From CAWKOH01 sp963851245 (GTDB lineage Bacteria > Actinomycetota > Acidimicrobiia > Acidimicrobiales > Palsa-688): a stretch of DNA of 64,000 nt. Below, piece after piece: positions 14,296 to 22,845 of this stretch. The notes beneath the pieces are model-generated. The model was not told the origin of the DNA. It saw only the letters and a list, made by a program, of their open reading frames with translations, and searched no databases. Both the position numbers and the translations under genes were made by a program. How positions within the stretch are numbered: the stretch's first letter is position 1; the number at the start of each line of letters is the position of its first letter. The stretch lies in the NCBI GenBank assembly GCA_963851245.1, contig CAWKOH010000013.1, positions 171,391 through 235,390 on the forward strand. Direction: 5' to 3'.

Positions 14296-15498
14296 TCACA
14301 GCCTGGCATACCGATTAGCCGGGCGGGGCAGGCCAAGGCGGTCCCGCAGGGTGCCGGGTTCGTAGCCTCCCTGGCGGAACAGCCCGGCGCGTTGAAGCTC
14401 GGGCACCACGGCGCCGGTGATGGCGTCGAGGTCGTGTGGAATGGCCGCCGGCCTCAGGCGGAAGCCCGACAGGCCGCGGTGTCGCCAGCCTGACATCAAT
14501 TCGACCAGCTCAGCGGGGGTCCCGACGAAGGCCAGGGCGTCGCTGCGGAGCTCGCGACCATCCCGTTCGTCGAGGCGGGCCTTGCGGGCCGCGGCCTCGG
14601 CCGGGTGGTGATCCAGGAACACGACCAGATCGGCAAGAATCCGCAACTGCTCGGGCGGTCGTCCCCACGCCGAGGCCTCAGCGGCAATCTCGTCGGCAAT
14701 GGCGCCGGCCTGGTACTCGTCGTGAGGGGTGACGTAGATGAGATCGGCATTACGAGCGGCGAAACGATATGGCACTGTCGAATGCGCCAGAGCCGCCACC
14801 AGCGGCTGGCCTTGCGGTGGACGGGGTGTGATGGACGGGCCCTTGACGCTGAAGAAGCGGCCTTCGAAATCGATGTAGTGGAGCCTGTTCCTATCTATGA
14901 ACCGGCCCGTCGCTGAGTCGCGGATCTCGGCGTCATCCTCCCAGCTATCCCATAACCGGCGCACGACCTCCACGTAGTCGGCGGCTTCGGTAAACAGGCC
15001 CTCGATGGCTGCCCGGGATTCGGGCCCGTCCCGGTCGCGGTACAGATCGTCTGCGAAACGGCGCCGCCCGAAGTGGCGCGCTTCGTAGGCCCGCCCCGAG
15101 ACCTGGACCCGCACGCCGGCCCGCCCGTGGCTGACGAAGTCGAGGGTGGCGATGGCCTTCGAGATATGAAACGGCTCGGTATGAGTGACCGTGACACTCG
15201 GGACCAGGCCGATGGAGCGCGTGGCCGGAGCGACCCGGGCGGCGATCAGAACGGCGTCGAGCCGGCCCCGCAGCTGGTCGGTCCGGCCGTCGGGACGGCC
15301 GCGGGAGGACTGCAACGCCAACCCGTCCTCGATGGTGGCAAAGTCGAGCAGGCCCGCTTCCGCCTGCCGGGTCAGGTCGACCCAGTAGCGGGCCGACAGG
15401 GTCTCGGCCGCCCTCGCCCCCGGCTCTCTCCAGGCGGCCGGATGCCACCCGCAACCCTCCAGGGCCACAGCCAGATGCAGTACTGAAGGTGCGGACAT
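14296..15498 (-). CDS. LLM/NtaA-like FMN-dependent monooxygenase
   Basis: A 400-residue relative of the downstream monooxygenase: HLAVALEGCGWHPAAWR, FATIEDGLALQ, LVPSVTVTHTEPFHISKAIA, LDFVSHGRAGVRVQVSG and a C-terminal TLRDRLGLPRP. It is about 60 residues shorter, and the two are probably paralogs with different substrates. GGAAGG lies 11 nt before the ATG at 15498. A 136-bp gap upstream contains a small dyad (15520-15534), so a second promoter is possible here. Confidence 0.88.
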   Translation of the reverse strand: MSAPSVLHLAVALEGCGWHPAAWREPGARAAETLSARYWVDLTRQAEAGLLDFATIEDGLALQSSRGRPDGRTDQLRGRLDAVLIAARVAPATRSIGLVPSVTVTHTEPFHISKAIATLDFVSHGRAGVRVQVSGRAYEARHFGRRRFADDLYRDRDGPESRAAIEGLFTEAADYVEVVRRLWDSWEDDAEIRDSATGRFIDRNRLHYIDFEGRFFSVKGPSITPRPPQGQPLVAALAHSTVPYRFAARNADLIYVTPHDEYQAGAIADEIAAEASAWGRPPEQLRILADLVVFLDHHPAEAAARKARLDERDGRELRSDALAFVGTPAELVELMSGWRHRGLSGFRLRPAAIPHDLDAITGAVVPELQRAGLFRQGGYEPGTLRDRLGLPRPANRYARL

Positions 15499-15519
15499 GG
15501 CGCAAGCAACCTTCCGGAC

Positions 15520-15534
15520 GATTGTTTAGCAATC
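15520..15534. promoter_or_regulatory. Small dyad GATTG-TTTAG-CAATC upstream of the monooxygenase genes
   Basis: A 5-bp inverted repeat with a 5-bp centre in an AT-rich patch, 22 bp upstream of the ATG at 15498. It is a possible operator for a sub-operon promoter; no regulator is identified. Confidence 0.3.
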
Positions 15535-15634
15535 CGATCCTATTTCAGGAAAAGGGCTACCGGCGGCCTGGCTCGGGACTTCGTCGCCTGGACCGCCGGT
15601 GCTATTGCAGCAAAGGCCGGGGACGCCCGGGCCG

Positions 15635-16117
15635 TCACACGAACCGCCGGGCCGCCTCGATCCACTCGTCCAGGCCCTCCGGTGCCTCGTAGTCCGTCTC
15701 CAGCAGGTACAGGCCGCGCATGGGGCAGAAGGCACCGAGCTCCACGAGCACCGGCTTCAGGAACACATCGGGGGCCAGAGCGTGGGTCCAGGCCCCGCCC
15801 AGCATCAAGGGGAAAGCCACCACCCCGTCGAGCCAGCCGGCCGAGAACTGGTCCAGGAACAGTTTGAGCACGCCCGTATAGGTGGCCTTGTAGGTCGGCG
15901 ACCCCACCACGACGGCGTCCGACTGGCGCACAGCGGTGACCGCTTCTGCCACGGCCGGATCACCCCACGTGAGCAGGCCGGCACCCATGCTGACCACGTC
16001 GATAACCACCTCGGGCACCTCGCCGGCGAGCTTTGTCGCCACCCGCGTGGCGGCGTCAAGAGTCCTCGAGGCCGGCTTCGGGTTGCCCACCACGACCGCG
16101 ACGCTCACGGCCACCAC
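15635..16117 (-). CDS. NADPH-dependent FMN reductase (SsuE/MsuE-like)
   Basis: A 160-residue flavodoxin-like reductase. The phosphate loop is GNPKPASRT near residue 11; VVVGSPTYKATYTGVLKLFL and LMLGGAWTHALAPD follow. SsuE-type enzymes make free FMNH2 for two-component monooxygenases, and three such enzymes lie just downstream, so this is their likely partner. The start could be 16117 or the GTG at 16108. It lies 25 bp after the FGGY kinase stop, so it may also be co-transcribed with the sugar-type genes. Confidence 0.9.
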   Translation of the reverse strand: MVAVSVAVVVGNPKPASRTLDAATRVATKLAGEVPEVVIDVVSMGAGLLTWGDPAVAEAVTAVRQSDAVVVGSPTYKATYTGVLKLFLDQFSAGWLDGVVAFPLMLGGAWTHALAPDVFLKPVLVELGAFCPMRGLYLLETDYEAPEGLDEWIEAARRFV

Positions 16118-16142
16118 CCTAATGGGGATGTCCAGGGCCCGA

Positions 16143-17735
16143 TCAGGGGATGCGGTTCAGCCGGGCGAACATCCCCTTCTGGGCCTTGTACAGCTTGGGG
16201 AACTCGGCGAAGAGCCGGTCGTAGACCTCCCGGTTGGCCGCAGTGGGTCGGAACACGCGATCCACGGCGACAAGTGAGCGGACCTCGGATCTATCGACTT
16301 CTCCCAGGGCCAGACCGGCGAATATGGCCGCGCCTCTCAGATTGGCGTGCAGAGGCTCGGTCACCCTCTCGATCCGGCGGTTCAGTACGTCGGCCATGAT
16401 CTGGCCCCACAAGTCGGCCTGTGCCCCACCCCCGATGAGTCGTATGGGCTCCAACCGGCGGCGGGTGAACTTCTCGGCCGCATCAAGTAGCCACCGCGAG
16501 TTGTAGGCGACCCCCTCGATAACGGCGCGCACCAGGTGAGCGCGGCTGGTGGCGAGTGAAAGGTTGTGGAAACCACCCCGTGCGTGGCGGTCGGCGACGG
16601 GGGTGCGCTCACCGGTCAGCCAGGGAGTGAAGATCACGTTGCCGCTCCCGGGCGGCGCTCCGCCGGCCACCTCGACCAGAGCCCGGTAGTCGACCGGCTG
16701 CCCGGCCGGCCCGAGGTCGTCGTCCGGCGCCAGGATGTTGTCCTTCAACCACTCGAAGCAGCGCCCGGCGGTGTCCTGATTGTTGACCAGCAGGTAGCGG
16801 TCCGGGGTGACACCCGGGACGGTAGCCAGCTGGTGGATCAGGTCGGTCTTCTTGTGCACAACCGGGCAACTGATCCACGACGTGGTGCTGATGGCCAGGT
16901 TGGGCTCGTAGTCCCCCACCGCGCCGGCCCCGACTGCAGCTGAGTGGAGATCGGGAATGCCTGTTACGACCCGGGTGGTGGAAGGCAAACCCAACTCCCG
17001 GGCCACGCTCGGCTGCACCTGACCTAGTACCGAGCCGGTCGGGTACAGCGGCGGCAGCTTGGCCGGGTCCACGCCCGAACGTCTTACGAGGACCCCGTCG
17101 TAGTCCCGGACATCGGGGCGGCGGGTGTCGGTGAGCCAGGCGGCGGTCATCGACGCCGGCGATGCCGAGGCCAACCCCGTGAACCTCATGGTGAGATAGT
17201 CGACCGGTTCCAGATACCAGCGGGCCCGCCGGGCCACTTCGGGCTGGTCACGATCCAGGTGCAGCATGTGACCCAGGGTGTCGTCACCCGCAGTGGAGGG
17301 GGGCACTCCAGAACGACGCAACCAGGTCGCGGCGGCGACGGGGGCGTACCCGGCGACGGGGCCGCCGACCGCCCTGCGCACGTGGGCGCCGCCGCGTGTG
17401 TCCATCCACATCACGCAGTCCGAGACCGGGGTTCCGCCGGCGTCGACGGGAACCGTGCTGGCCCACTGCCCGGTGACACTCACCGCGACCACCTGCTCGG
17501 GGCGGACCGCTCCGTTTGAGATGGCTGTCCGGCCGGCGTCAGTGATGATCTGCCACCATTCGGCGGCGTCCTGCACCGCTCCGCCGCCGGCCAGCCACCT
17601 GGTCTTGACGGGAACGTGATCCTGCCAGGCCATGTGACCCTCGACCGACACCAGCCCCACCTTCGGCCCACCGGTGCCGAGATCCACGGCCAGCACAAAC
17701 CGCTCGTCGCGGGGCGGCCCGCTGCGGGTGGTCAC
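16143..17735 (-). CDS. FGGY-family carbohydrate kinase
   Basis: A 530-residue sugar/polyol kinase. The N-terminal ATPase motif is LAVDLGTGGPKVGLV, then VVAVSVTGQWASTVPVD and CVMWMDTRGG. The C-terminal FGGY half has WLTGERTPV, IEGVAYNSRWLLDAAEKF and IRLIGGGAQADLWGQIMADV. It is closest in plan to xylulokinases; the substrate is unknown. The true start is the GTG at 17735, whose GTGA overlaps the stop of the PLP-enzyme gene (17732); the longer frame to 18002 is spurious. Coupling to a lyase and a phosphatase suggests a catabolic pathway through phosphorylated intermediates. Confidence 0.9.
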   Translation of the reverse strand: MTTRSGPPRDERFVLAVDLGTGGPKVGLVSVEGHMAWQDHVPVKTRWLAGGGAVQDAAEWWQIITDAGRTAISNGAVRPEQVVAVSVTGQWASTVPVDAGGTPVSDCVMWMDTRGGAHVRRAVGGPVAGYAPVAAATWLRRSGVPPSTAGDDTLGHMLHLDRDQPEVARRARWYLEPVDYLTMRFTGLASASPASMTAAWLTDTRRPDVRDYDGVLVRRSGVDPAKLPPLYPTGSVLGQVQPSVARELGLPSTTRVVTGIPDLHSAAVGAGAVGDYEPNLAISTTSWISCPVVHKKTDLIHQLATVPGVTPDRYLLVNNQDTAGRCFEWLKDNILAPDDDLGPAGQPVDYRALVEVAGGAPPGSGNVIFTPWLTGERTPVADRHARGGFHNLSLATSRAHLVRAVIEGVAYNSRWLLDAAEKFTRRRLEPIRLIGGGAQADLWGQIMADVLNRRIERVTEPLHANLRGAAIFAGLALGEVDRSEVRSLVAVDRVFRPTAANREVYDRLFAEFPKLYKAQKGMFARLNRIP

Positions 17736-19129
17736 GCCGCGGGCTGTGGGGGCAGCGCCGTCTGCCGGTCGAGCAGATCGGCCATGACGGCTCTGATGAA
17801 CTCGTCGGCCTCGGCGGTCATCCCGCCGGCCACACCGCCGTAGACGGCACCCGACGCCGGTGCATCCGAAGCATGCTCCTTTGCGTAGTCGACGGCGGCG
17901 GCCAGATCGGACGCGAAGGACTCGGTGACTCCTTGCTGAGTCTGTGGCCGGGTGACCGCCATGTGCAACGCGTTCGGGTACTGCTGACCGTTGAAACGCC
18001 ACCCGCGGCGGCGCATGAAGTCGTTGACGTGATAGATGTCGAACCGGTCCGAAGTGAAGCTGAAGAGGAAGGTGGGCTCGCCGATCAGGCGCAGTTCGGG
18101 GTGGGATAGCACCGCCGCCTTCATGGCGCCGGCCGTTTCGAAGATGGCTCTGGCGTAACGCTGGTAGCCCGAACGGCCCATGCTGACCATGGCGGCCCAG
18201 GTGGCGGCCAGGAGGCCCCCGGACCGTGACCCCTCCATGCCAGGCGAGAAGTACTTGCCGCCGCTCCAGTCGGTCAAGAAGAAGTACTGGGCGTTGCGCA
18301 GAGCCTTGTCCCGGAACAGCAGCACCGAGCTTCCCTTCAAGGCGTAACCGTACTTGTGAGTGTCGGCTGAGATGCTCGTTACGCCGGGCACCCGGAAGTC
18401 GAACGGCGGGATCTGATAGCCGAGCTCCTCACCGAAAGGGAGGATGAACCCTCCGAGACAGCCGTCCACGTGCAGCCCGATGCCCCGCTTACGGGCCAGC
18501 GCCCCCAGGTCGGCGATGGGATCGATGGTGCCGTAGCCGTAATTGCAGGCGGAGCCGATGACGGCGACGGTGTTGCCGTCGATGCTCTTCTCCACCCACT
18601 CGAGGTCGACGCCGGCGGTTACCGGATCGATCGGGGCCCGTCGCAGCTCGACTCCGAAGAGATGGCAGGCTTTGTCGAACGCGGGGTGAGCCGTCTCGGG
18701 TTTGATCAGGTTGGGCCTGGTGATGCCTCGCTGCTGGGCCGCACGTTCGCGGTAGCTGAGCACAGCGTGGAGGATGCTGCCGGTACCGCCCGTCGTCACC
18801 AGGCCGCCGGGCTGGGTACCGGTCACCGCCTCTGCGTTGAACAGGTCGAGGGCCATGGCAATGATCTCCCCCTCGAAGTTCGTGGCGCTCGGGCACATGT
18901 CGCGCTGGAGGGCGTTGACGTGCGCGAACAGGCCGAACGCCTCGGTCAGGAACTCGTAGTGCCCGTGGTCGCCGCAGTACATGGTGCCCGAGCACTTGCC
19001 CGCCTCCCAGAACGCGTCCTCCTCCTTGGCCATGGATCTCAGCTGAGCCAGGATCTCGTCTCGGGAACGGCCTTCGGCGGGTAGCGTCCGGTTCACCGGG
19101 AAGCGGCCGGCATAGGGATAATCACTCAA
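17732..19129 (-). CDS. Sphingosine-1-phosphate-lyase-like PLP-dependent enzyme
   Basis: A 465-residue group II PLP decarboxylase/lyase. K259 in ISADTHKYGYALKG is the Schiff-base lysine. D222 in LHVDGCLGGF contacts the pyridine nitrogen, and H148 in TAHPAFDK stacks on the ring. TTGGTGSILHAVLSYRERA and GSACNYGYGTIDP are also family-typical. Eukaryotic members cleave sphingosine 1-phosphate to an aldehyde and phosphoethanolamine; many bacterial ones are uncharacterised, and some are amino-acid decarboxylases. It sits 3 nt after the HisN-like gene and is coupled to the FGGY kinase, so a phosphorylated amino-alcohol or amino-sugar substrate is an inference. Confidence 0.88.
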   Translation of the reverse strand: MSDYPYAGRFPVNRTLPAEGRSRDEILAQLRSMAKEEDAFWEAGKCSGTMYCGDHGHYEFLTEAFGLFAHVNALQRDMCPSATNFEGEIIAMALDLFNAEAVTGTQPGGLVTTGGTGSILHAVLSYRERAAQQRGITRPNLIKPETAHPAFDKACHLFGVELRRAPIDPVTAGVDLEWVEKSIDGNTVAVIGSACNYGYGTIDPIADLGALARKRGIGLHVDGCLGGFILPFGEELGYQIPPFDFRVPGVTSISADTHKYGYALKGSSVLLFRDKALRNAQYFFLTDWSGGKYFSPGMEGSRSGGLLAATWAAMVSMGRSGYQRYARAIFETAGAMKAAVLSHPELRLIGEPTFLFSFTSDRFDIYHVNDFMRRRGWRFNGQQYPNALHMAVTRPQTQQGVTESFASDLAAAVDYAKEHASDAPASGAVYGGVAGGMTAEADEFIRAVMADLLDRQTALPPQPAA

Positions 19130-19132
19130 AGG

Positions 19133-19957
19133 TCACGTTCCTTGTCGGCGGGCGGAGCGGGCCGCGGCCACGATCTCCAGGGCTTCTTCGTGCAGCTCCT
19201 TGGTGGCAGCAGCGATGACAAAGCCGCCCTCTACGGGCGCCCCACCGTCAGGATCAGTGACGATCCCTCCGGCAGCCTGCACGATGGGCACCATGGGGAC
19301 GATGTCGTAGGGCTGCATGCTGGCTTCCACCACGAGGTCGATGTGACCCAAGGCGAGCAGGCAGTAGAGATAGCAATCCCCACCGAAACGCTGCAAGCGC
19401 GCCCGCCCTGCCATGGCCTCGAACGCGGCCCGCTCCCACGGTAGGGCGAACATGCTCGGATGGGTGCTGTACATGGCGGCTCGGGCCAGATCAGTGGTCG
19501 AGCTGGTGGCCAGCGCTCGCCGACCGGCGGCGTCGTCCACCCATGCCTTGCCTCCGGTGGCAGCAAACGTCTCGTCCAGATGCGGCTGGCGGCACCAGCC
19601 GGCGACGGGACGGCCGTCGACCATCAAGCCCAGGAGGACGCCCCAGAGCGGCAGCCCGCTCAAGTAGGCCTTGGTGCCGTCGATCGGGTCGATCATCCAC
19701 TTCACTCGCCCCGACCGACCGGTCGCGCCCGCCTCCTCGCCGACTATCTCCGTACCGGGAAAAAGACGGGACAGTTCGCGCCTGAGGTAGTTCTCGGTCG
19801 TCCGGTCGGCTTCGGTGACAGGGTCGAAGGCGCCGCCGCGGCCCTTGTCCTCAACGGACACCGGCGTTCGGAACCACCGCATGGCGATGCGGCCGGCTTC
19901 GGTCATCAATGGACTCACCAGCTCGTCGAGCCCGTCGATGTCGATGGGCTCACCCAA
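19133..19957 (-). CDS. HisN/inositol-monophosphatase family phosphatase
   Basis: A 274-residue Mg2+-dependent phosphatase. Metal ligands are E74/E75 in GEEAG and D90/D93 in IDPIDGTKAYLSG; the third-site motif is YDIVPMVPIVQAAGG. It resembles the HisN-type histidinol-phosphatase branch, but no his genes are nearby. As first gene of the operon with a PLP lyase and FGGY kinase, a catabolic dephosphorylation role is more likely. The start lies about 50 bp downstream of the TGGTCTAGACCA operator. Confidence 0.88.
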   Translation of the reverse strand: MGEPIDIDGLDELVSPLMTEAGRIAMRWFRTPVSVEDKGRGGAFDPVTEADRTTENYLRRELSRLFPGTEIVGEEAGATGRSGRVKWMIDPIDGTKAYLSGLPLWGVLLGLMVDGRPVAGWCRQPHLDETFAATGGKAWVDDAAGRRALATSSTTDLARAAMYSTHPSMFALPWERAAFEAMAGRARLQRFGGDCYLYCLLALGHIDLVVEASMQPYDIVPMVPIVQAAGGIVTDPDGGAPVEGGFVIAAATKELHEEALEIVAAARSARRQGT

Positions 19958-20006
19958 GGCCGGCCTGCCTACCCATCGCGTCTACTGTAGCAGCAGTCGT
20001 TGAAAA

Positions 20007-20018
20007 TGGTCTAGACCA
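20007..20018. promoter_or_regulatory. GntR/HutC-type operator TGGTCTAGACCA
   Basis: A perfect 12-bp palindrome identical to the core of DasR/NagR (HutC-subfamily) sites. It lies between the divergent GntR gene and the HisN-like operon. On the minus strand it covers a possible -35 (TAGACC) whose TACAGT -10 is at 19989-19984. On the plus strand TTGAAA (20000-20005) abuts it. Autoregulation plus operon control is the natural reading. Confidence 0.8.
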
Positions 20019-20049
20019 ACAAGGGATTGCTTTATAGGGTGGGCACAGG

Positions 20050-20961
20050 ATGGTACGGGAGGTAGAGAATTCACCAGCGGCGCTGCAGCAAACCTCAGGA
20101 GGCGCGCCCGCTTCTCCGCCGGACCAGGTCCGGCGTGTTCGCCTGCTGCTGGCCAAACCGCCCAAGCTCGATCGGGCCGGCGGGCTCGCTGTTCACGTAC
20201 AGATCGAGCAATGGCTCACGGCGGCCATCGCCGGCGGCCTCCTGATGACCGGCGACCGGCTACCCCCAGAACGCGAGTTGTCGGCCCTACTGGGTGTCAG
20301 CCGCATGACGTTGCGGCAAGGGGTGGAGGCGCTCGAACGCCGGGGGGTGGTGACCCGAATACCCGGGCGTGACGGCGGCGCTTTCGTGACCGAACCGAAG
20401 GTCGAGTGCGACCTGACCGGTCTGCCCGGGTTCAGCGCTCAGGTGCGGCGCACCAATCTGCGGCCGGGCTCGGTGGTCCTGGGTGCCCGCCAGCTTCGGT
20501 GTCCTCACGATGTGCAGAAGCCGCTGCGGCTCGAGCCTCAATCAAAGGTGTACGAAATCATCCGGGTCCGGCTGGCCAACGAAACTCCCCTCGCCATCGA
20601 GCGCTCCTATTTTCCGGCCAAGCCGCTGCCCGGTTTGCTGGATCACGACCTGACCGGGTCGCTCTACGACTTGCTCGCCGCGTGGGGCCTCGACCCCGAG
20701 ACTGCGGTCGAATACCTAGAGCCGACCACGGCCGGCGGTCCCGACGCCGAACTACTTGAGGTTCCCGCCGGCAGTCCGCTCATGGGTATAGAGAGGACCG
20801 CGTCCGCCCGGGGCGGCGTGCCGGTGGAGTTCTCGCGCGATCTCTTCCGCCCGGACCGGGTCCGGCTCATGGTGCGCAGCCGGGTCGGCAGCGATGCCGG
20901 CACCGGCGGGGTGACCGCCTCGCTGTCCTCTGGCGCCCGGGGGCGAACCCGCACCCGCTGA
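20050..20961 (+). CDS. GntR-family regulator, HutC/UTRA subfamily
   Basis: A 303-residue repressor. The winged helix is at about residues 45-118: VHVQIEQWLTAAIAGG, then GDRLPPERELSALLGVSRMT and LERRGVVTRIPGRDG. The UTRA effector domain covers about 130-285 and includes VYEIIRVRLANETPLAIERS. UTRA domains usually bind phosphorylated sugars or related metabolites, which fits the divergent phosphatase/lyase/kinase operon. The first 40 residues are a Pro/Ala-rich extension, so a start further downstream is possible. Confidence 0.9.
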   Translation: MVREVENSPAALQQTSGGAPASPPDQVRRVRLLLAKPPKLDRAGGLAVHVQIEQWLTAAIAGGLLMTGDRLPPERELSALLGVSRMTLRQGVEALERRGVVTRIPGRDGGAFVTEPKVECDLTGLPGFSAQVRRTNLRPGSVVLGARQLRCPHDVQKPLRLEPQSKVYEIIRVRLANETPLAIERSYFPAKPLPGLLDHDLTGSLYDLLAAWGLDPETAVEYLEPTTAGGPDAELLEVPAGSPLMGIERTASARGGVPVEFSRDLFRPDRVRLMVRSRVGSDAGTGGVTASLSSGARGRTRTR

Positions 20962-21482
20962 AACATCTGGCGCCGGCTTTGGGGTCAGGTGCCGGCTTTG
21001 GGGGTCAGGCGCCGGGGGCGGGCTCGGGCGCCGAAGAGTGCTCGTGCCCGGGGGCATGACTGAGCTCCGCTGGGCTCAGATCGGCTGACGTCCGCTCCGG
21101 GGATTGCTGCATGTGGTCCCGTTGGTGGCGTGGTTCAGCCGCTTCGAGCCGGGCCGACCGTGCACGATGGCCCGTCAATGGTCTAGGCCGAAATCCGGGC
21201 AGGTGACTGGGCTTGCCGGGCGAGAGACGGTAAGATCTCGTCGGTCTCCCGGCGCGATCGGGAGGTGCTGGCTCACAGAGCCGGCGGGCCGCAGGAGATC
21301 GAAGATCCCCATCGGCCGTACTCCCGCTGCCGCGACGCAGCCGACGGCCCCGGCCCGGCGAGGAGCTTGTCCGATTGGGCCGGTCGCATCCCCGCGATTA
21401 ACGCGCGTCGACACCGACCGCGGCAGGCGCCGCAGTTGCCGTGCTTGCTGCGCTTCGCGTTCAACAGCAGGAGCCTTTCACC
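20962..21482 (+). other. 520-bp gene-free stretch: tandem repeat, hairpin and long helicase leader
   Basis: No convincing gene. It begins with a 20-bp tandem repeat (20970-21018). A 6-bp stem follows at 21060-21079 (CTGAGC / GCTCAG). TGGTCTAGGCC at 21179-21189 is an imperfect copy of the GntR operator. TAAGAT at 21231 could be a -10, which would give the DEAD-box gene a leader of about 245 nt. Long leaders are common for such helicase genes. Confidence 0.4.
20970..21018. repeat. 19-20-bp tandem repeat just after the GntR stop
   Basis: GCGCCGGCTTTGGGGTCAG (20970-20988), GTGCCGGCTTTGGGGGTCAG (20989-21008), then a broken third copy starting GCGCCGG. It begins 8 bp after the GntR stop codon. Confidence 0.85.
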
Positions 21483-22835
21483 ATGCCTTCCAAGTTCTCC
21501 GATCTCGGCCTGCCGCCGAGGGTCGTATCCGCCCTCGCCGCCCGCGGCATTGCCGAACCGTTTCCCATCCAATCGATTGCCATACCGCCGGCGCTGGCCG
21601 GCCGCGATATCTGCGGCCGGGCTCCGACCGGGTCCGGCAAGACCATCGCCTTCGGAATTCCTATGGCTGAGCGGGTCGGGCGAGGACGCCCGGGCCGTCC
21701 GAGGGGCTTGGTCCTCGCCCCCACTCGTGAGCTGGCCGCCCAGATCACCGCCGAACTGCGCCTCCTGCTCGCTCCCTACCACCGCAGTGTGGCCGCCCTA
21801 TACGGCGGGGTCGGGTTCGGCCCGCAGTTGAAAGCCCTCCGCAGCGGTGTCGACGTCGTGGTGGCCTGCCCCGGCCGGTTGACCGACCTGCTCAGGCGAC
21901 GGAGCCTGTCGCTTGGCGACGTGGATCTCGTGGTCATCGACGAAGCAGACCGATTGGCCGACATGGGGTTCCTCCCGGAGGTGAAGGCCATCCTCGACCA
22001 GCTGTGCCCCGGCCGACAGGTGCTGCTCTTCTCGGCGACGCTCGACGGCGACGTCGACGAAATCGTCCGGCGCTATCAGACCGAACCGGCTCTTTGCGAG
22101 ATCGAAGCCGCCGCGAATGAGGTCGACCGAACGACCCATCGATTTCTGACATCCCGCCGGGAGGAGCGGATCAGGCTGACGGCCGACCTGGTGGCGGACT
22201 ACGGAACCGCCGTGGTGTTCTGCCGGACCAAGCATGGTGTCGATCGCGTCGCAGACCGGTTGAAGGAAGAGGGCGTCAAGGCGGTGCCGATTCATGGTGG
22301 TCGCTCACAGCGCCAGCGCGACGCGGCTTTGAGGGCCTTCGCGGGTGGAAAGGCGCAGGCGCTGGTTGCGACCGATGTGGCCGCTCGGGGGATACATGTC
22401 GACAACGTCGGCTGCGTCATCCATTTCGATGTGCCCGCTGACCACAAGGACTACGTTCACCGTTCCGGGCGTACCGGCCGGGCCGGCGCCTACGGGTCGG
22501 TCGTGACCCTCGTGAGCGACGCCGACCGGTCGAAGATTCGCCGGTTCCAGAAGGCCCTCAACCTGCCGTTCGCCGTCGAGGGCCCGGGGGGCTCGACAGC
22601 GCCCTCGTCAGCCGGGGCCGAGCCAGGCCGGCGCGCACGGTCTGAGCAGGGCACTTCGCCGCCGGAGCAGAGCACGTCGCCCCGGCAACCACGGAGCGCA
22701 GCGACCGCCGGAAAAGATCGCCGGTCTGGAGGGGGGCCTCCTCATCCGGCACGTAATCCGGGGCGAGGACGCTATCGCGCTTCAGGGCGCCGCCAGTCCA
22801 AGAACCGCCGTCCCGGCCTCGATCCGGCGCTCTAA
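21483..22835 (+). CDS. DEAD-box ATP-dependent RNA helicase (RhlE-like)
   Basis: A 450-residue helicase with all motifs: Q-motif F-SDLGLPPR...PFPIQSIAIP, Walker A APTGSGKT (residues 47-54), PTRELAAQ, DEAD as VVIDEADR, SAT as LFSATLD, then VVFCRTKHGVDR, ATDVAARGIHV and HRSGRTGRAG. The C-terminal 75 residues are basic, Gly/Arg/Pro/Ser-rich and disordered (EQGTSP/EQSTSP repeats), as in RNA chaperone-type helicases. The start is the ATG at 21483, after AGGAGC. The following CYTH-CHAD gene starts 10 bp after its stop. Confidence 0.95.
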   Translation: MPSKFSDLGLPPRVVSALAARGIAEPFPIQSIAIPPALAGRDICGRAPTGSGKTIAFGIPMAERVGRGRPGRPRGLVLAPTRELAAQITAELRLLLAPYHRSVAALYGGVGFGPQLKALRSGVDVVVACPGRLTDLLRRRSLSLGDVDLVVIDEADRLADMGFLPEVKAILDQLCPGRQVLLFSATLDGDVDEIVRRYQTEPALCEIEAAANEVDRTTHRFLTSRREERIRLTADLVADYGTAVVFCRTKHGVDRVADRLKEEGVKAVPIHGGRSQRQRDAALRAFAGGKAQALVATDVAARGIHVDNVGCVIHFDVPADHKDYVHRSGRTGRAGAYGSVVTLVSDADRSKIRRFQKALNLPFAVEGPGGSTAPSSAGAEPGRRARSEQGTSPPEQSTSPRQPRSAATAGKDRRSGGGPPHPARNPGRGRYRASGRRQSKNRRPGLDPAL

Positions 22836-22838
22836 CCT
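22833..22838 (+). promoter_or_regulatory. -10 box before the CYTH-CHAD gene
   Basis: TAACCT, seven bases, then the TTG at 22846. It overlaps the helicase stop codon and would give the CHAD-ParA pair its own near-leaderless promoter. Confidence 0.4.
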
Positions 22839-22845
22839 AGACCAC

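Noticed and set aside
16143..18002. 619-codon version of the FGGY kinase
   Set aside because: The first 89 codons overlap the PLP-enzyme gene in another frame; the GTGA junction at 17735 fits the family's length.
20962..21482. Riboswitch-like leader for the DEAD-box gene
   Set aside because: Only short GC hairpins are visible and no known aptamer consensus; reported simply as a long leader.
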